A DNA stretch of 64,000 bases. Source: Cryphonectria parasitica EP155 (taxonomy: Eukaryota; Ascomycota; Sordariomycetes; Diaporthales; Cryphonectriaceae). Every line of letters starts with the position of its first letter. Within the stretch, counting starts at the first letter, position 1. This document shows positions 42,893 to 53,558 of this stretch, piece after piece. A model generated the notes under the pieces. It saw only the letters and a program-made list of their open reading frames with translations. It was not told the origin of the DNA and searched no databases. The stretch covers positions 5,078,759 to 5,142,758 of the forward strand of contig NW_024468911.1 of the NCBI RefSeq assembly GCF_011745365.1. The letters are read 5' to 3'. Both the position numbers and the translations under genes were made by a program.

Positions 42893-45052
42893 TCACAGCT
42901 TGCTCTTCGTCCTGTTGTCCTTCTTCAACAGATGAGGGCTATTGGGGTTGGAATCGAACACGACCTCATTGAGAGGGTTCAGCTCGCTTGCCCGATAAAA
43001 CATATCCTCATATACCTTGCCATCATACCGGCCCAGGCTCGAATCCAGCTGCCAGTCGGGGAACTTCCACGCATCCACCAGCCGCACGGCATGGGGCCGC
43101 ACCTCCTCGAGCAGCTTCATCACCTGCTTCCTGGCCAGGGCGATCTGCTTGACGGTCGTCGCCGCACTGCTGAAGAACTCGGTCGACTCCTTCTCGAGGG
43201 TGTACAGGGCGAACAACTTGTACAGCAGGTGCATTACGGCCAGCGTCTCCTGGTCCAAGCCTGCCTTTGTGGTCGAATCGATGCTGAGTGCATCCCTGAA
43301 CGACTTGACGACCATGTACTGCGCGTGTGCCGTGCTGAGGCGGTAAAAGTCCACGAGCAGGCTGTTCCACGGCTGCTTCTCCTCGTCGCGCTTCTTCAGA
43401 GCATCGAAGGTCAGGTAGGCCACACGCCATGCAAAGGCATCGACCAGCTCAGTGTCCGAACCGAGCACATCGAACGCAGCACCGACATCCTGCCTCTTGA
43501 GGAAGTTCTTGAGGAAGCGAGTGGTGTCGTTGTCGGAAGCCTTGCCAGTTAGGACGGCACGAGCAGATTTGAGCAGATACCGCGCCACCTGTTGGCTCAG
43601 CATGAAGTTGTCGCCTTCCCAGGTGACGGTGGGCAGATAGTCGGCATAATACGACCCGATGCCTGAGAAGGACGAGTATCCGTGACCACCACACGCGCGA
43701 CGGCAGACTTCCAACCCCTCTGCCGCTATAGTCGACGAGTATGACTTCAGGGCACACGAGGTGCTGTGAAGGTCGGCGAGGAGATCACCCCCGGCGTTGA
43801 GCTCTTCAGGGCCTGGCCGGCGCTGAGAGTCACTCCCACCTGGTGCGTCTCCCGCTGCCAGACGCTTCTGGTTCTCCTCATACAGGGTGATCATGTTCCG
43901 ACCCGTGAAGTGGAGGGCAAACGTAGCAGCCAGCAGAGGGAGAAGACGGTACTGCACCATGGAGTAGTTCAGAACCTGGTTCTCGCCAACCTTGCCCTTG
44001 GCGTCGAGATCTTGAAATTGGCGGCGAACAGCACAATACCGGGTTGCGATCGTCACACCACGGGCAAGTACACTACCAGACTCCAGCACGATTGTGCTTC
44101 GCACATAAGTCAGGGTGCCGTACACGAGGGCCGGTGTGGGTGGTTTGATGTATTGGCTTGTGTTGGGATCAACACGAGAGAATCGCGCAAGCATGTTGAC
44201 ATGAGGGACCTTGACGTTGTTCAGCAACAGGAACCCGTTGTCCATCTACAATTATCATTTTGTCAGTCTCACTCTGGTCATAGCGCTCCGAGGGTTGTTT
44301 TGTATGCTTACTGTGTTGAAGCCAAATTTTGGACCGATGTCTCCAATGTGGACATCTGGGAGAGGCTCATGTGTCTTGGAATCTCGGATGGGGACGATAA
44401 AGGGGTGGGGGCCCAGAACCTTGCCCTTGATGACCAGCTGGGCCATCACGACCGCATGGTTGGCGACCTTGCCGAGGGTTCCGATCCACCATTTGGAGGC
44501 TGTGAGTGCTGGCGAGTGTATCGTGAAGGTCTTGTCTTCAGGGTTCCAGGTTGCGGTGGTCTCGAGACCCCGTACGTTGGAGCCGTGGCCCAGCTCCGTC
44601 TGGGCATAGCACCCGATGATCTCGAACTTCTGTGCCTTCTCCAGGAAGAGCTTGTGCTGCTCGGGCGTGCCTTGCTCTCTGATTGTGGGCATGAACATCT
44701 TGTAATGCATGGCCAGTGGCGACGCCTCGCTGATGAGCTGGAGAGCATGCTCGAACTTCTCGGTGGGCCAGTTGTTCTTCTCCGTGAGCTGCTGGAGACG
44801 CTTTCCCCTGGCCAGGGAGCCCAGTATCCTATCCTCGCGGCCCTGGAAGTAATTCTTGGATTTGTCAAAGACCTGCTCAGCCGAGAGGATCTTGACGAGT
44901 TCCTCCCTCTGCTGGAGCGTCTTTTGCGTGAAGAGAAAGTCGGCCAGCTGGTCTACGTTCACATTGCTCTTGGCCCGCTCCCCCGACAGGATATCTGTCC
45001 CTTGGGGCGCAGCGGGCTTCAACTTCTTGACCCAGTCCGGATTCGTAGGCAT
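42893..45052 (-). CDS. Peroxisomal acyl-CoA oxidase
   Basis: Two exons, 44312-45052 and 42893-44245, with a 66-nt intron (GTAAGC...TTGTAG) inside FGFNTMDNGFLLL; 697 aa, normal for the family. It catalyses the first step of peroxisomal beta-oxidation: FAD-dependent oxidation of acyl-CoA to trans-2-enoyl-CoA with H2O2 release. Visible features are CYAQTELGHGSNVRGLETTA (FAD and acyl-CoA binding), PTVTWEGDNFMLSQQ with the catalytic Glu, and CRRACGGHGYSS. The C-terminus is KSKL, a strong PTS1 signal. No missing residues. Fungi have several paralogues; chain-length preference cannot be read. It lies next to two oxygenases and a thioesterase. Confidence 0.96.
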
Positions 45053-46861
45053 TTTGCTTGAATGTTCGCGTGCGGTAACGTCGGCTGTTCACACACACAC
45101 AGACACAAAAATACGGTCAAGGAGGAGATGAAAGACGCTGAACTACAGCGACCAGAAGGAGGGAGATTCGTGGCGACGCAACATCTGTTAAGGGTTGTTC
45201 AACAGTAGCTGAGCTTCGAACGTGCCGAGGTTAATCGATCACGGCGACTCGATGACATATCCATTATCCACGCGCCGAGATCCACTTGGCTGGTGGCGCG
45301 AGCGTCTCGGGGACATCCATGGTAAAGCATACTTAGCACTAAATTCCTCAGTGAGCCGAAAGCCCCCCCATGTGATTGGAACGAGTCCAATTTTCTCTCA
45401 TCCTCTCTCACATGCCCAATATCTGGGGTTTGAGTGGACACTCTTGAACCCACCCCACCTCCAGATTGTCACCAACACAGTCAGCTCAGGACAGGAGTCG
45501 ACCGTCAGCAACGGGGGCCTCGTCTGGTCCATGCGACGTCACGAGTTGCTTTGTCTGTGGTTTCAGCCTCACGCCGATATCGGCACTTTCTAAAGGTCAT
45601 GGAGCGAAACTACCTGCATACTGACATGCTAACAGGGTCGAGGTGCAGAGACGTGCGGGAGTGTTAATCGGGCGGTTACGGACTCCTGGGCTTTGCGAAT
45701 TCCAGGGGTCCAGTCCATAAGGTAAGATGAGGCTTGGCTCGGCCCCGGACTCGGTTGGTAGATAAATTAGATCCTCGGCACGTTTGACGGTGGACGCCAA
45801 TGCGGAGGAGGACCGAGAAATAACATCCATTTCATGTCACGTGTTCGTTAACAAGAATTCAGTTGTGACTACAATCCCATGGCTTTATCGAATCAGCTGA
45901 AAGAACAGCTTGGGGAAAAGGGGCTTTGAGCTTTGAAGAAGCCTCTGACCATCCAGATTGTCAAATTAATCACTCTACAGAGTATGGTTCAATATTCTCA
46001 AGTGTGCCCTTCCAACCTATTTCAGCTCAGAGAAGGACTTGATTAATAGGCAAGCCTGGCATAACCCACGTAGCAAGAATACTCCCATCAGAATCATTTC
46101 ACTTGGCTACAAATGATGTAATCCATACCAACCTCACAAGCTATATACTTATAACACAAAAGTAACAGCATATTCTAGGCTGGAATCAAATGAAGCCTGT
46201 GCTGGGCTCCAATATTGTCCTTGGTGCTCTTCAATTCGGTTCTTCTCTGAGCATGCAGATCAATGGACAGAAAAACAATCGTCTACAGTCCAGGGAGGGA
46301 CTAAACAAGTGAACAAACCAATTATCTTTTACACTGATTCATCAATGTGACTTGTCATGGAAAGCTGCTTTCTACATTTCAATTACCCGTTACCATTTGC
46401 CTGTAACAGAGTTTCACAGGCTTGACCGCACCACTCGCTTGAAGGAGAGGTTTATATTCAGTTAGAATTTCTGGTCATTCACCTAGAACAAGCCCTAGGG
46501 TCTTGAAGGAGGCTGTGGTGGAGTTGAATCAGTTTAAACATCTTGACTGGTGGTGTGAGGCCATTCACAATAGGTAGGTAATAACAAAATCCAAGTAAAC
46601 CCTGTGAATGTCGTAAAAAGTGAATTCTCTGACAGAATAGGAGTGGGCCTTCGATATTGCCAATATTTATTCGATCTGTCGATACCTGGGAGTGAATTCT
46701 CAACTGAACACTATATAAGAGTGTCGAATTTCCCCCTAAGTGGTCTCCTCTTGGTTTTCTTCCTTGCACAACCTCAACCTCGATCAGCATTTGCAGACAT
46801 CAGTACTTCATTCAACTCGTCCATACTGATCATACCAACTTTCTACAATAATCAAGTCAAG
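45053..46861. other. 1.8 kb intergenic, AT-rich on the right
   Basis: The left part is the acyl-CoA oxidase promoter. From about 45,840 it is AT-rich with no open frames of note. A TATA box precedes the secreted-protein gene. Confidence 0.45.
46712..46718 (+). promoter_or_regulatory. TATA box
   Basis: TATATAA lies 150 nt before ATG 46862, with a CT-rich leader between. Confidence 0.45.
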
Positions 46862-47672
46862 ATGGAGCTTCTGGTCATCCTCTCCTGGATGCTCATTGCC
46901 ATGTGCAATGTTGCTGCCCAAATCGTATGTCCTGAAGCGGTCCTGTCATGTCTAACATCTTCTTCAACCAAGCTGCTAACTGTTGAGTGCAGTTGCCCAC
47001 TGCCATCATCTCCCCCGACCAGTACGGAGCCGGCAACACCACCTACGACATCGTCAACATCACCTGGGCCCTGGAGGCCGAGCCCTACATCCCCAAGCAC
47101 AACTACATCGGTACCATTCAGGAGGTTGTTGGTCACATCAATGACAACTACCCCAACTACACCTGGCCCGACGTTGATCTTACCTACCTCTCTGGCAACA
47201 CCATGGACACCTCTGTCGCGGAGCTCTCCGAGCCCTCCGAGCGTGGTATCGTTCACTGCTGGCGCTTCAACATGACCACCACCTCGGCCGCCTGGGAGGG
47301 TATCGCCTACCTCAACAGCATCCCTGGCAAGCCCTCCAACGGCCCTGGACCCGGTGCTTGCGGCCGAGTCTCTTGTGCTGACGACGCTGGCATCTGGTGG
47401 TGCAATGACGTGAGTAACAAGCCAGCACTGAGACTCTCCTCCTGTCTTCTGCAGCACCTAAAATCTCGAGCCGAGCTAATATCTGCCCTATTCTCTATCT
47501 CTAGAACCCCGACACCACCATGATCCTTGGCGGCTTCAACTGGATCGCCAACTACACTACTGCCATCATGCAGCAGTGTCAGTGGATGGGAGGGGAGGAC
47601 ACGGTGACGCGTGGCCAGAGCTTCCACCCCACCGAGAACTGGAACGTCATTCTGGGCGGCGCCCGCTGCTAG
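46862..47672 (+). CDS. Small secreted cysteine-containing protein (candidate effector)
   Basis: Three exons, 46862-46924, 46993-47409 and 47505-47672, with phase-0 introns (GTATGT...GTGCAG and GTGAGT...TCTCTAG); 215 aa. Exon 1 is almost exactly the signal peptide (MELLVILSWMLIAMCNVAAQ). The mature part has several N-glycosylation sequons (GNTTY, IVNIT, NYTWP, FNMTT, ANYTT) and at least five Cys (IVHCWRF, GACGRVSC, WWCND, QQCQW, final GGARC). There are no catalytic motifs. The CGRVSC...GIWWCND pattern recurs in small secreted proteins of plant- and insect-associated sordariomycetes as I remember it, but I do not know a function. A final Cys before the stop suggests disulfide closure. Confidence 0.85.
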
Positions 47673-48645
47673 ATAGCTGAAGGGGGGAGACGGGGTTGAC
47701 AGATGAACGAGTTGACGCTATCTTCTGGCGCCTCTTGCCTCATCGTTTTGATCATTAGACCGTTGTAGTCTGAAGCGGATAGAGCTACAAGCCGCGCTTC
47801 TAGACTTTGAATAACAAATAGGCTTTATGGAAAAAAGTGATTCGTCTTATCAGCTTGTGATCTGGTCTTGAATGACCTGGTGATGTTTCATAATGGCGCC
47901 TCTTGGCTTTTCGGTGTGGATAGTGTCAACGTGACATTCCAGCTGGGGCGAACTGCAGTCAATAAAACGATTTGTTCGACACGTTGAGTATAGCGGGCGC
48001 AAGGCTTCAGTATACCACTTTCCCGAAATCCGTTTTGGCTGTGCGGCGGTTGGTGAGTTAACACTATGGTCTCCGCACCGGTAGTCGAGAGTCGTGAACA
48101 ACAAGATTCATGTTTGATGGGTGACGAAGAGAATAAGCATTGACAGAATTTATATTTCATCTGATGACTAAGATTGATATAATGAAACCAATTCCCTCAA
48201 CAGTGCCCTATGGAAATGTTCTAATGTATGAAATGGTAAGGCCATCATGGTTGATTGGGAGGAAGATACCCATCAGACCAAAATGAAATCGTGGTCAAGT
48301 AGCTCTCTTCAGGGTGTTTCTTTGGTGGTTAATCTTCCCCTTTTGCTCATGTTCTCGTAATAGGTATTGATGCGACTGTGTCAGTACAAATATACGCTGG
48401 GCAGCTCCTGCGAGGCGAGAATCGATAGTCGTAAGAGTGTTCCCATGTTTTTACAAGCTGTTATCATAAACTTATGCTATGCGGCCCATACCTTGTCACG
48501 GACTTGATTCCATAAGGAGTGGCTCCAGTTCTCTGGAAGAGTATGTGATATCTAGCACAGAGGTGGGATATGTCAGCTGAGCCCCGTCTACATAAAAGAT
48601 ACCCCTCCGAGGTATGATCAATGAAACAAAAATTTGCGAATGACA
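47673..48645. other. Intergenic, convergent 3' regions
   Basis: No supported gene. A minus-strand frame at 48464-48646 could be an extra 3' exon of the next gene, if the GTGAGT near its stop is used as a donor. Confidence 0.4.
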
Positions 48646-49706
48646 TTAGACGAGCTGTGGAAAACTCACCCTGGACAGATGAAGCTGCCAGTTGTTTGGA
48701 CGCGGTCCTCTCTTGACCGTGAAGGGTGCGCCACCATCATCGGAGACGTCGCTGTCGAGATAGCAGCCAGGAAGGCCTTGAAGTTCCGGATGCTCCGGAA
48801 GATCCGGCAGGTAAAGGACGAACTCGCGTGCCTTGGCGTGCGACAGCTGCTTGAAGAAAGCCTTCTCGTTGACACGCTTGTGCCAGGGCCGGAGGTCCTC
48901 GGAGTCAAGACGGAGATGGAGCGAGCGAAGAGATGGCAGCATGGATAGACGGCGGCACAGATCCTCCCAAGGGTTTTTCTTGGACGTGACACTTAGGCCG
49001 CTGATATGTGGCTGCAATTTGCCATCCGGGCCCGGGAAATACAACTCGGTAATCAAGGGCTTGACGCGCAAGCTGATGTCGATGTTGCGGATGTTCCTAC
49101 TGGGCGCGTGTTTGACGAGGAAGTCTCGGGCGACGATGATATCCGTAAAGCAGAAGGTAAGGACGCTCTCCAGCTCGTCGACACTTTCGAGATACCTGGC
49201 AAGCACATCAGTTGACGGTATTCCTTGACAATTTTGTTTTTGCCTCTTGTGTTGCATGGTCAATGACAAACTGGCAGCAACATGGGAAACTTGACGTACA
49301 TTTGCTTGCATACAAGAAGAGCGGCGGGAACATGTGTTCGTATTCTAATATGTCTAGTCGGCGAGAGCCTGCGTCGATCTATTCTGGACAGCGTAGTGGC
49401 CGTTGCCTCTGCGCATCCCCAATGTGCGTTCCACGGCGAACGTAGTCGATTCTCCCAGACCAGGGCGTCCTCTCCTTGAGAAGCCTGGAATCTTGCGTAC
49501 CGTACGTCGTCTTCACCTGAGTGGGTGTTGCAGGGGAAGACTGGGACAACCTGGTTGCCGAACGAGTGGACATGCCATCTTGTGTCGTATAGATCCCAGA
49601 GGTGTTGGTATATCTTTTGCCGAATCTCGCAGGGCAGGTCGTTGAAAAATGGTGACGACGTCTGAGGCTGCGCCGTGGCGGCGAGGGAGTCTCTGAGCCG
49701 AGACAT
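48646..49706 (-). CDS. 2EXR/F-box-like protein, function unknown
   Basis: Two exons, 49300-49706 and 48646-49195; 318 aa. The 104-nt intron (GTACGT...TTGCCAG) splices to VCKQMYLESVDELES. The N-terminal FFNDLPCEIRQKIYQHLWD is the 2EXR/F-box-like helix pair (FxxLPxEIRxxIY), frequent in fungi. AALLVCKQMY is the second conserved block. The rest (FCFTDIIVARDFL, LRSLHLRLDSEDLRPW) looks like irregular leucine-rich strands. The role could be substrate recruitment to a ubiquitin ligase, but fungal 2EXR proteins are mostly uncharacterised. The 3' end is uncertain: AGG|GTGAGT close to the stop could start a further intron. Confidence 0.78.
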
Positions 49707-51015
49707 CCTCTGCAGCAGAGGGCGCGTGTGGACGCGGAACGGACCGGTATCTTGACAAAATCAATCTTCTTTCAGGTCTTTTCCGATTTCTTTCGCTATC
49801 TTGGAAAATGAGTGGACCCGGAATAAGTTGCCGCGCTCGATCATGCGTGGATGAGATGGTTGTTAGTGGTAAGTTTGTCGACCTGGCTTCGTGTACGCCC
49901 AGGCCGTGTAGATCGTCGAGCACAAAAAGAAAGAGGATGACGTTGATCCAGCATCTCAGCGGCGAAAGGAAGAAGAAGTAGAAGGGAGGGGGGGGCCTTT
50001 CGGGTGTAAGCCACTTTGCTTCCCAACAGACGAGCGAATTACCTTCCATCGGGCTTTGCAGTGCGGGCAAGCTCAATAAGGCAGTGCTGCCTGACAATCA
50101 CTTCGAAGTTCTGAATACTTTTTCCGGCCCCCCTTCCGCTGCTGCAAGGAGGCCATGACGTCCGGTCGTTGAACCCTGAAAAACTGTCTCCGCATTTGTG
50201 CATAGTAGCGTCCTTTGCAATGGTTGGCAGCTTGGCAGACGTTGGTATGCCCCGTATTGGTGTGACGACGTTTGAGTACTTGGTGTACTATGGCATACTG
50301 AAGTACCCTCAGCACTGTACTTGTATTACACAGTACTTGTAGTTGCAGCCTTTTTTGACGTGCCCTGGTATCCGTGACGGGATGTGACTCAGCTCTGCAC
50401 GCTGCCCTTGACTCAGGGTCGTCGAGCTAATAAGACTCCCGTGCCGGATTCTCCGTCTAGGGGAGGGGGGGGGGGCCCTTGGTGTTCAGGGTGTTTTTAC
50501 TTGTGTTTGTTTCAGTTACACCTCGAGATCGGCGCGTTGCGTGACCTGTGCCAAGAAGATCGCCTCGCTCACTCATCAAACCATTGACGTGCTGCCCTAT
50601 TCAGTCCATCGTCAAGTACATACAATTCACCTCAGTCACCCAGTCCTGCCAGTTTTCATTTTGGTAGGCTGTGGTGACATACATAGTGCAGCACAAACTG
50701 TTCTGTGGATGATAGATTCGTGTGTGCTCCATGGGTGGGGTTCAATGTTTGGCAGCCTTGCAACGTAGTGCGCGCTGGGGGACAAACCCTCTCTTTTTTC
50801 GGGATCTGTTCCATTGATCGACACTGTTCCATCCCTGTCGTTCGAGTCATGATTCAACTCGGTGGAGCATATTCTCTCACTGCGTACTCTCGGCTGCTAC
50901 CATAAACTCGTATACCATAGTAGTCTTGCCGTGTTGTGCTATGGAATGTTCTCGAGAAATTCTTCTTCTCCTGGTTGCGAACAAATAAAATATCATAAAT
51001 AAAATAAAAAAAACC
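49707..51015. other. Intergenic, 1.3 kb
   Basis: The left part is the promoter of the 2EXR gene. A G11 run lies at 50465-50475. No supported gene. Confidence 0.45.
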
Positions 51016-52028
51016 TCACGTGAACACGATGCCACCGTCGACCACCTGTGTCTGTGCTGTGATGAAGTCGCTATTCGGGCTGGCAAGGAACGAGACCAGG
51101 TTGGCCACGTCTTCTGGCACACTCGCCCTCTGCATCAGCGTCACGTCCACAAACTTCTTCATCATTTCGCCCTTCCTGACCGTTCCGTCGCCTCTTTTCG
51201 CTGCCAGGTCTGCGTCAATTTTCTCCCACATTGCCGTGCCCACAATTCCTGGAGCGTATGCGTTGACCGTAATGTTGTGTTCGGCCAGTTCTATCGCATA
51301 TGCCTGCGTGAGGCCACGCACAGCCCATTTTGCCGCGCTGTAGTGCCCTAGCAAGGCAAAGGGCTTAAACGCTACAATGGATGCTGCGCCGATAATCTTG
51401 CCCGGGGCGTCAGGCTTGCAGGTTCCCTGCTCGATCATCTGGCGAGCTCCTTCGGCGTAGCAATTGTGAACGCCCGTCAGGTTCACTGCCAGCATGCGGG
51501 CGAAGTCTTCTTCCGAGAGGTCCAAAAGTGACTTGACCTGTACAATACCGGCGTTGGCGATCCTGATGGACGTCTTGTCAGCTGGCTAAAGGGTAGTTCG
51601 GTCGTTCATGGGGAAAGACGAAAACACAAGGCAACAAGTATGATCACATACATTGTGTGAAGCGGACCCAACTCCTTGACGCTCTTCTGTACCATCTCCT
51701 TGACCTCCCCCCGCCTGCTGACGTCCGCAATGGCAGAGCAGCTCTTTCGACCCATGGATTGGATCTCCTTCACGACCTCATCACATTGCTTTTCGTTCGC
51801 AGGAACATCATTAATGCAAACATTGTATCCATCCGAGGCTAGCCGCAGGGCGATGGCCTTTCCAATGCCTCGTGCTGAGCCTGTCACGAGGACACTCTTG
51901 CCGTCTGTCAAGTTTCGAGACGGGGAATCTGGCGCACTCTGGCTCATCCACCGAGCCGCGGTGAGCTTCTGCCAGCTCTGACCTCTCGTCGGCCTGGGTA
52001 GAACGCTGGGTCTCAGGAACAACTTCAT
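51016..52028 (-). CDS. Short-chain dehydrogenase, acetoin/diacetyl-reductase-like, possibly mitochondrial
   Basis: Two exons, 51652-52028 and 51016-51562, with an 89-nt intron (GTATGT...CATCAG); 307 aa. ATG 52028 opens a 35-residue leader rich in Arg/Ser and without acidic residues (MKLFLRPSVLPRPTRGQSW), fitting a mitochondrial presequence. The SDR core has TGSARGIG (cofactor loop), IANAG across the splice site, the Ser region AASIV, the catalytic HYSAAKWAVRG (YxxxK), and NITVNAYAPGIVGTAMWEKID. The last phrase is typical of the (S)-acetoin-forming diacetyl reductase/butanediol dehydrogenase group. The presequence sets it apart from cytosolic family members. Substrate is inferred only. Confidence 0.88.
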
Positions 52029-52688
52029 CCTGCGAGAATTGGAAGCAGAGAGCAAAGTAAGAATTCAAGTGGATCAGCTGAATTGTAGCTAGCTATTCCG
52101 CAAGGACGGCATGAAGAGTGGCAGGTTTTTATGTACACATGTCTCCCCCGCACCAGTGACGCGGAACGTCATGGCCATCGGGATACCGTTTCGGTTCAAT
52201 TTTATTGTAATGGAACTCGAGGTTACACGATGCACACCCCGCACGCTGCTGCCGAGGATCGCTTCCTCTTTCTGCCCAGATTTTCTCTCAGATTCGGCAG
52301 TGGAAGCTGTAGACGCGGGATGCCAGAGGTAGATACAACTTGTCCGTGAGGTGCTACTTGAATACTAGCTAAGACTACGAGTCTAGAAATACTTGGTCAC
52401 GAACTGACGATGAATCAAAAAGCGCCACGACAGGCCCTAGTCCATAGGGCAGTATACTGATCAGCTAGTGGTCTTTCAAAAGATCCATCATCTATCTCTG
52501 TGCAGAAATGTGTGGCTCTCTGAGTCTATCTTGCCATCATGATTCGTCTTCAAAAGCCGCAGAAGTCGACGCACATATGAAGTGATGTGTTGACCAGAAC
52601 CAGGAATGGTGATTTGTGGTTCTGACTCCCATCCTTACACAGGGGCTGGAGTCTCTTCCCGGCCCATTTCCCTTAGAGGACCACATCT
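52029..52688. other. Intergenic
   Basis: Promoter of the SDR gene and 3' region of the enoyl-CoA hydratase; no coding signal is seen. Confidence 0.45.
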
Positions 52689-53558
52689 TCACAGTTTACT
52701 ATCCTTCCAAACTGGCTTCCGTCTCTCGACAAATGACACCACACCTTCGACGAGATTCTCGCCTGCATCCATCCGTCCATACATGCCCCTCTCCAGCAAG
52801 TCTGTCCCAACCTCGGGCCCCAGAGGCTCCCACCCAAGTCTGAGGCCCTCACGGCTCACAATGACAGAATCAGGACTATTTTCTGCCAGCTCTGCCGCCC
52901 ACCTCAAGGCCTCTTCCAACACCTCTCCCTTTTGGGCCGGCACGACCTTGTTCACCACTCCCCACCTCTCCATCTCGCCAGCAGAGTAGTGTCTTCCCAA
53001 GAGAGCCATCTCAGCCGCCCTCTGCCTTCCAACCGTCCTGACCAGTCTTGGCAGGGCGCCGGCGAGGGCAATCACACCCCTCTTGACCTCGGGCAGGCCA
53101 AAGACGGCATCCTCGCTGGCGAGGATCATGTCGCAGTTCAGTGCGACCTCCATGCCGCCGCCTAGACACAGGCCGTTCACGGCTGCAATGACAGGTTTTT
53201 TCCCACCGCGGTTGCTCAACCCCGCGAATCCCGAGGCGACCCGCATCTTGCCGCCGCTCTGCGCATCTCTTGCCGTCCTCGCTGTGTCCGAGGCAGCCTC
53301 GTTCCGGACAGACCACTCCTTGAGATCGGCACCCGCACAGAATGCACGGCCCGTCCCCGTCAGGACCGCACACCGTAGCGAGGGCTGGGCGTCGTACCAG
53401 CGCCACAGGCTATCAAACAGCGGATGGGACGTGGTGGGGACCGCATTGAGCTGTTTGGGCCGGTTGAGGGTAACAAGGAGGATCTGTGGGGTGGGAAAGG
53501 TGACGAGGGTGTTCGGCACAGCCGGAGGGGGCGAGGTGAGAGCCTCTGGGAGGGTCAT
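52689..53558 (-). CDS. Peroxisomal enoyl-CoA hydratase/isomerase family protein
   Basis: A single exon of 289 aa; ATG 53558. The crotonase fold shows LVTLNRPKQLNAV, the oxyanion-hole segments GRAFCAGADLKEW and NGLCLGGGMEVALNCDMILA, and FGLPEVKRGVIALAGALPRL, where the hydratase Glu is retained in LPEV. The C-terminus WKDSKL is a PTS1, so the enzyme should be in peroxisomes, acting on 2-enoyl-CoA or a related CoA ester. Together with the acyl-CoA oxidase at 42.9-45.1 kb this is the second SKL enzyme in the window. It may be a methylglutaconyl-CoA hydratase-like or fatty-acid enzyme; the sequence does not separate these. Confidence 0.94.
   Translation of the reverse strand: MTLPEALTSPPPAVPNTLVTFPTPQILLVTLNRPKQLNAVPTTSHPLFDSLWRWYDAQPSLRCAVLTGTGRAFCAGADLKEWSVRNEAASDTARTARDAQSGGKMRVASGFAGLSNRGGKKPVIAAVNGLCLGGGMEVALNCDMILASEDAVFGLPEVKRGVIALAGALPRLVRTVGRQRAAEMALLGRHYSAGEMERWGVVNKVVPAQKGEVLEEALRWAAELAENSPDSVIVSREGLRLGWEPLGPEVGTDLLERGMYGRMDAGENLVEGVVSFVERRKPVWKDSKL

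Noticed and set aside
43766..45061. 431-codon plus-strand ORF antisense to the acyl-CoA oxidase
   Set aside because: Shadow of a real coding exon; the oxidase frame carries conserved motifs and PTS1.
46852..47457. Minus-strand 201-codon ORF opposite the secreted protein
   Set aside because: Val/Gly-rich mirror translation; the plus strand has a signal peptide, splice sites and Cys pattern.
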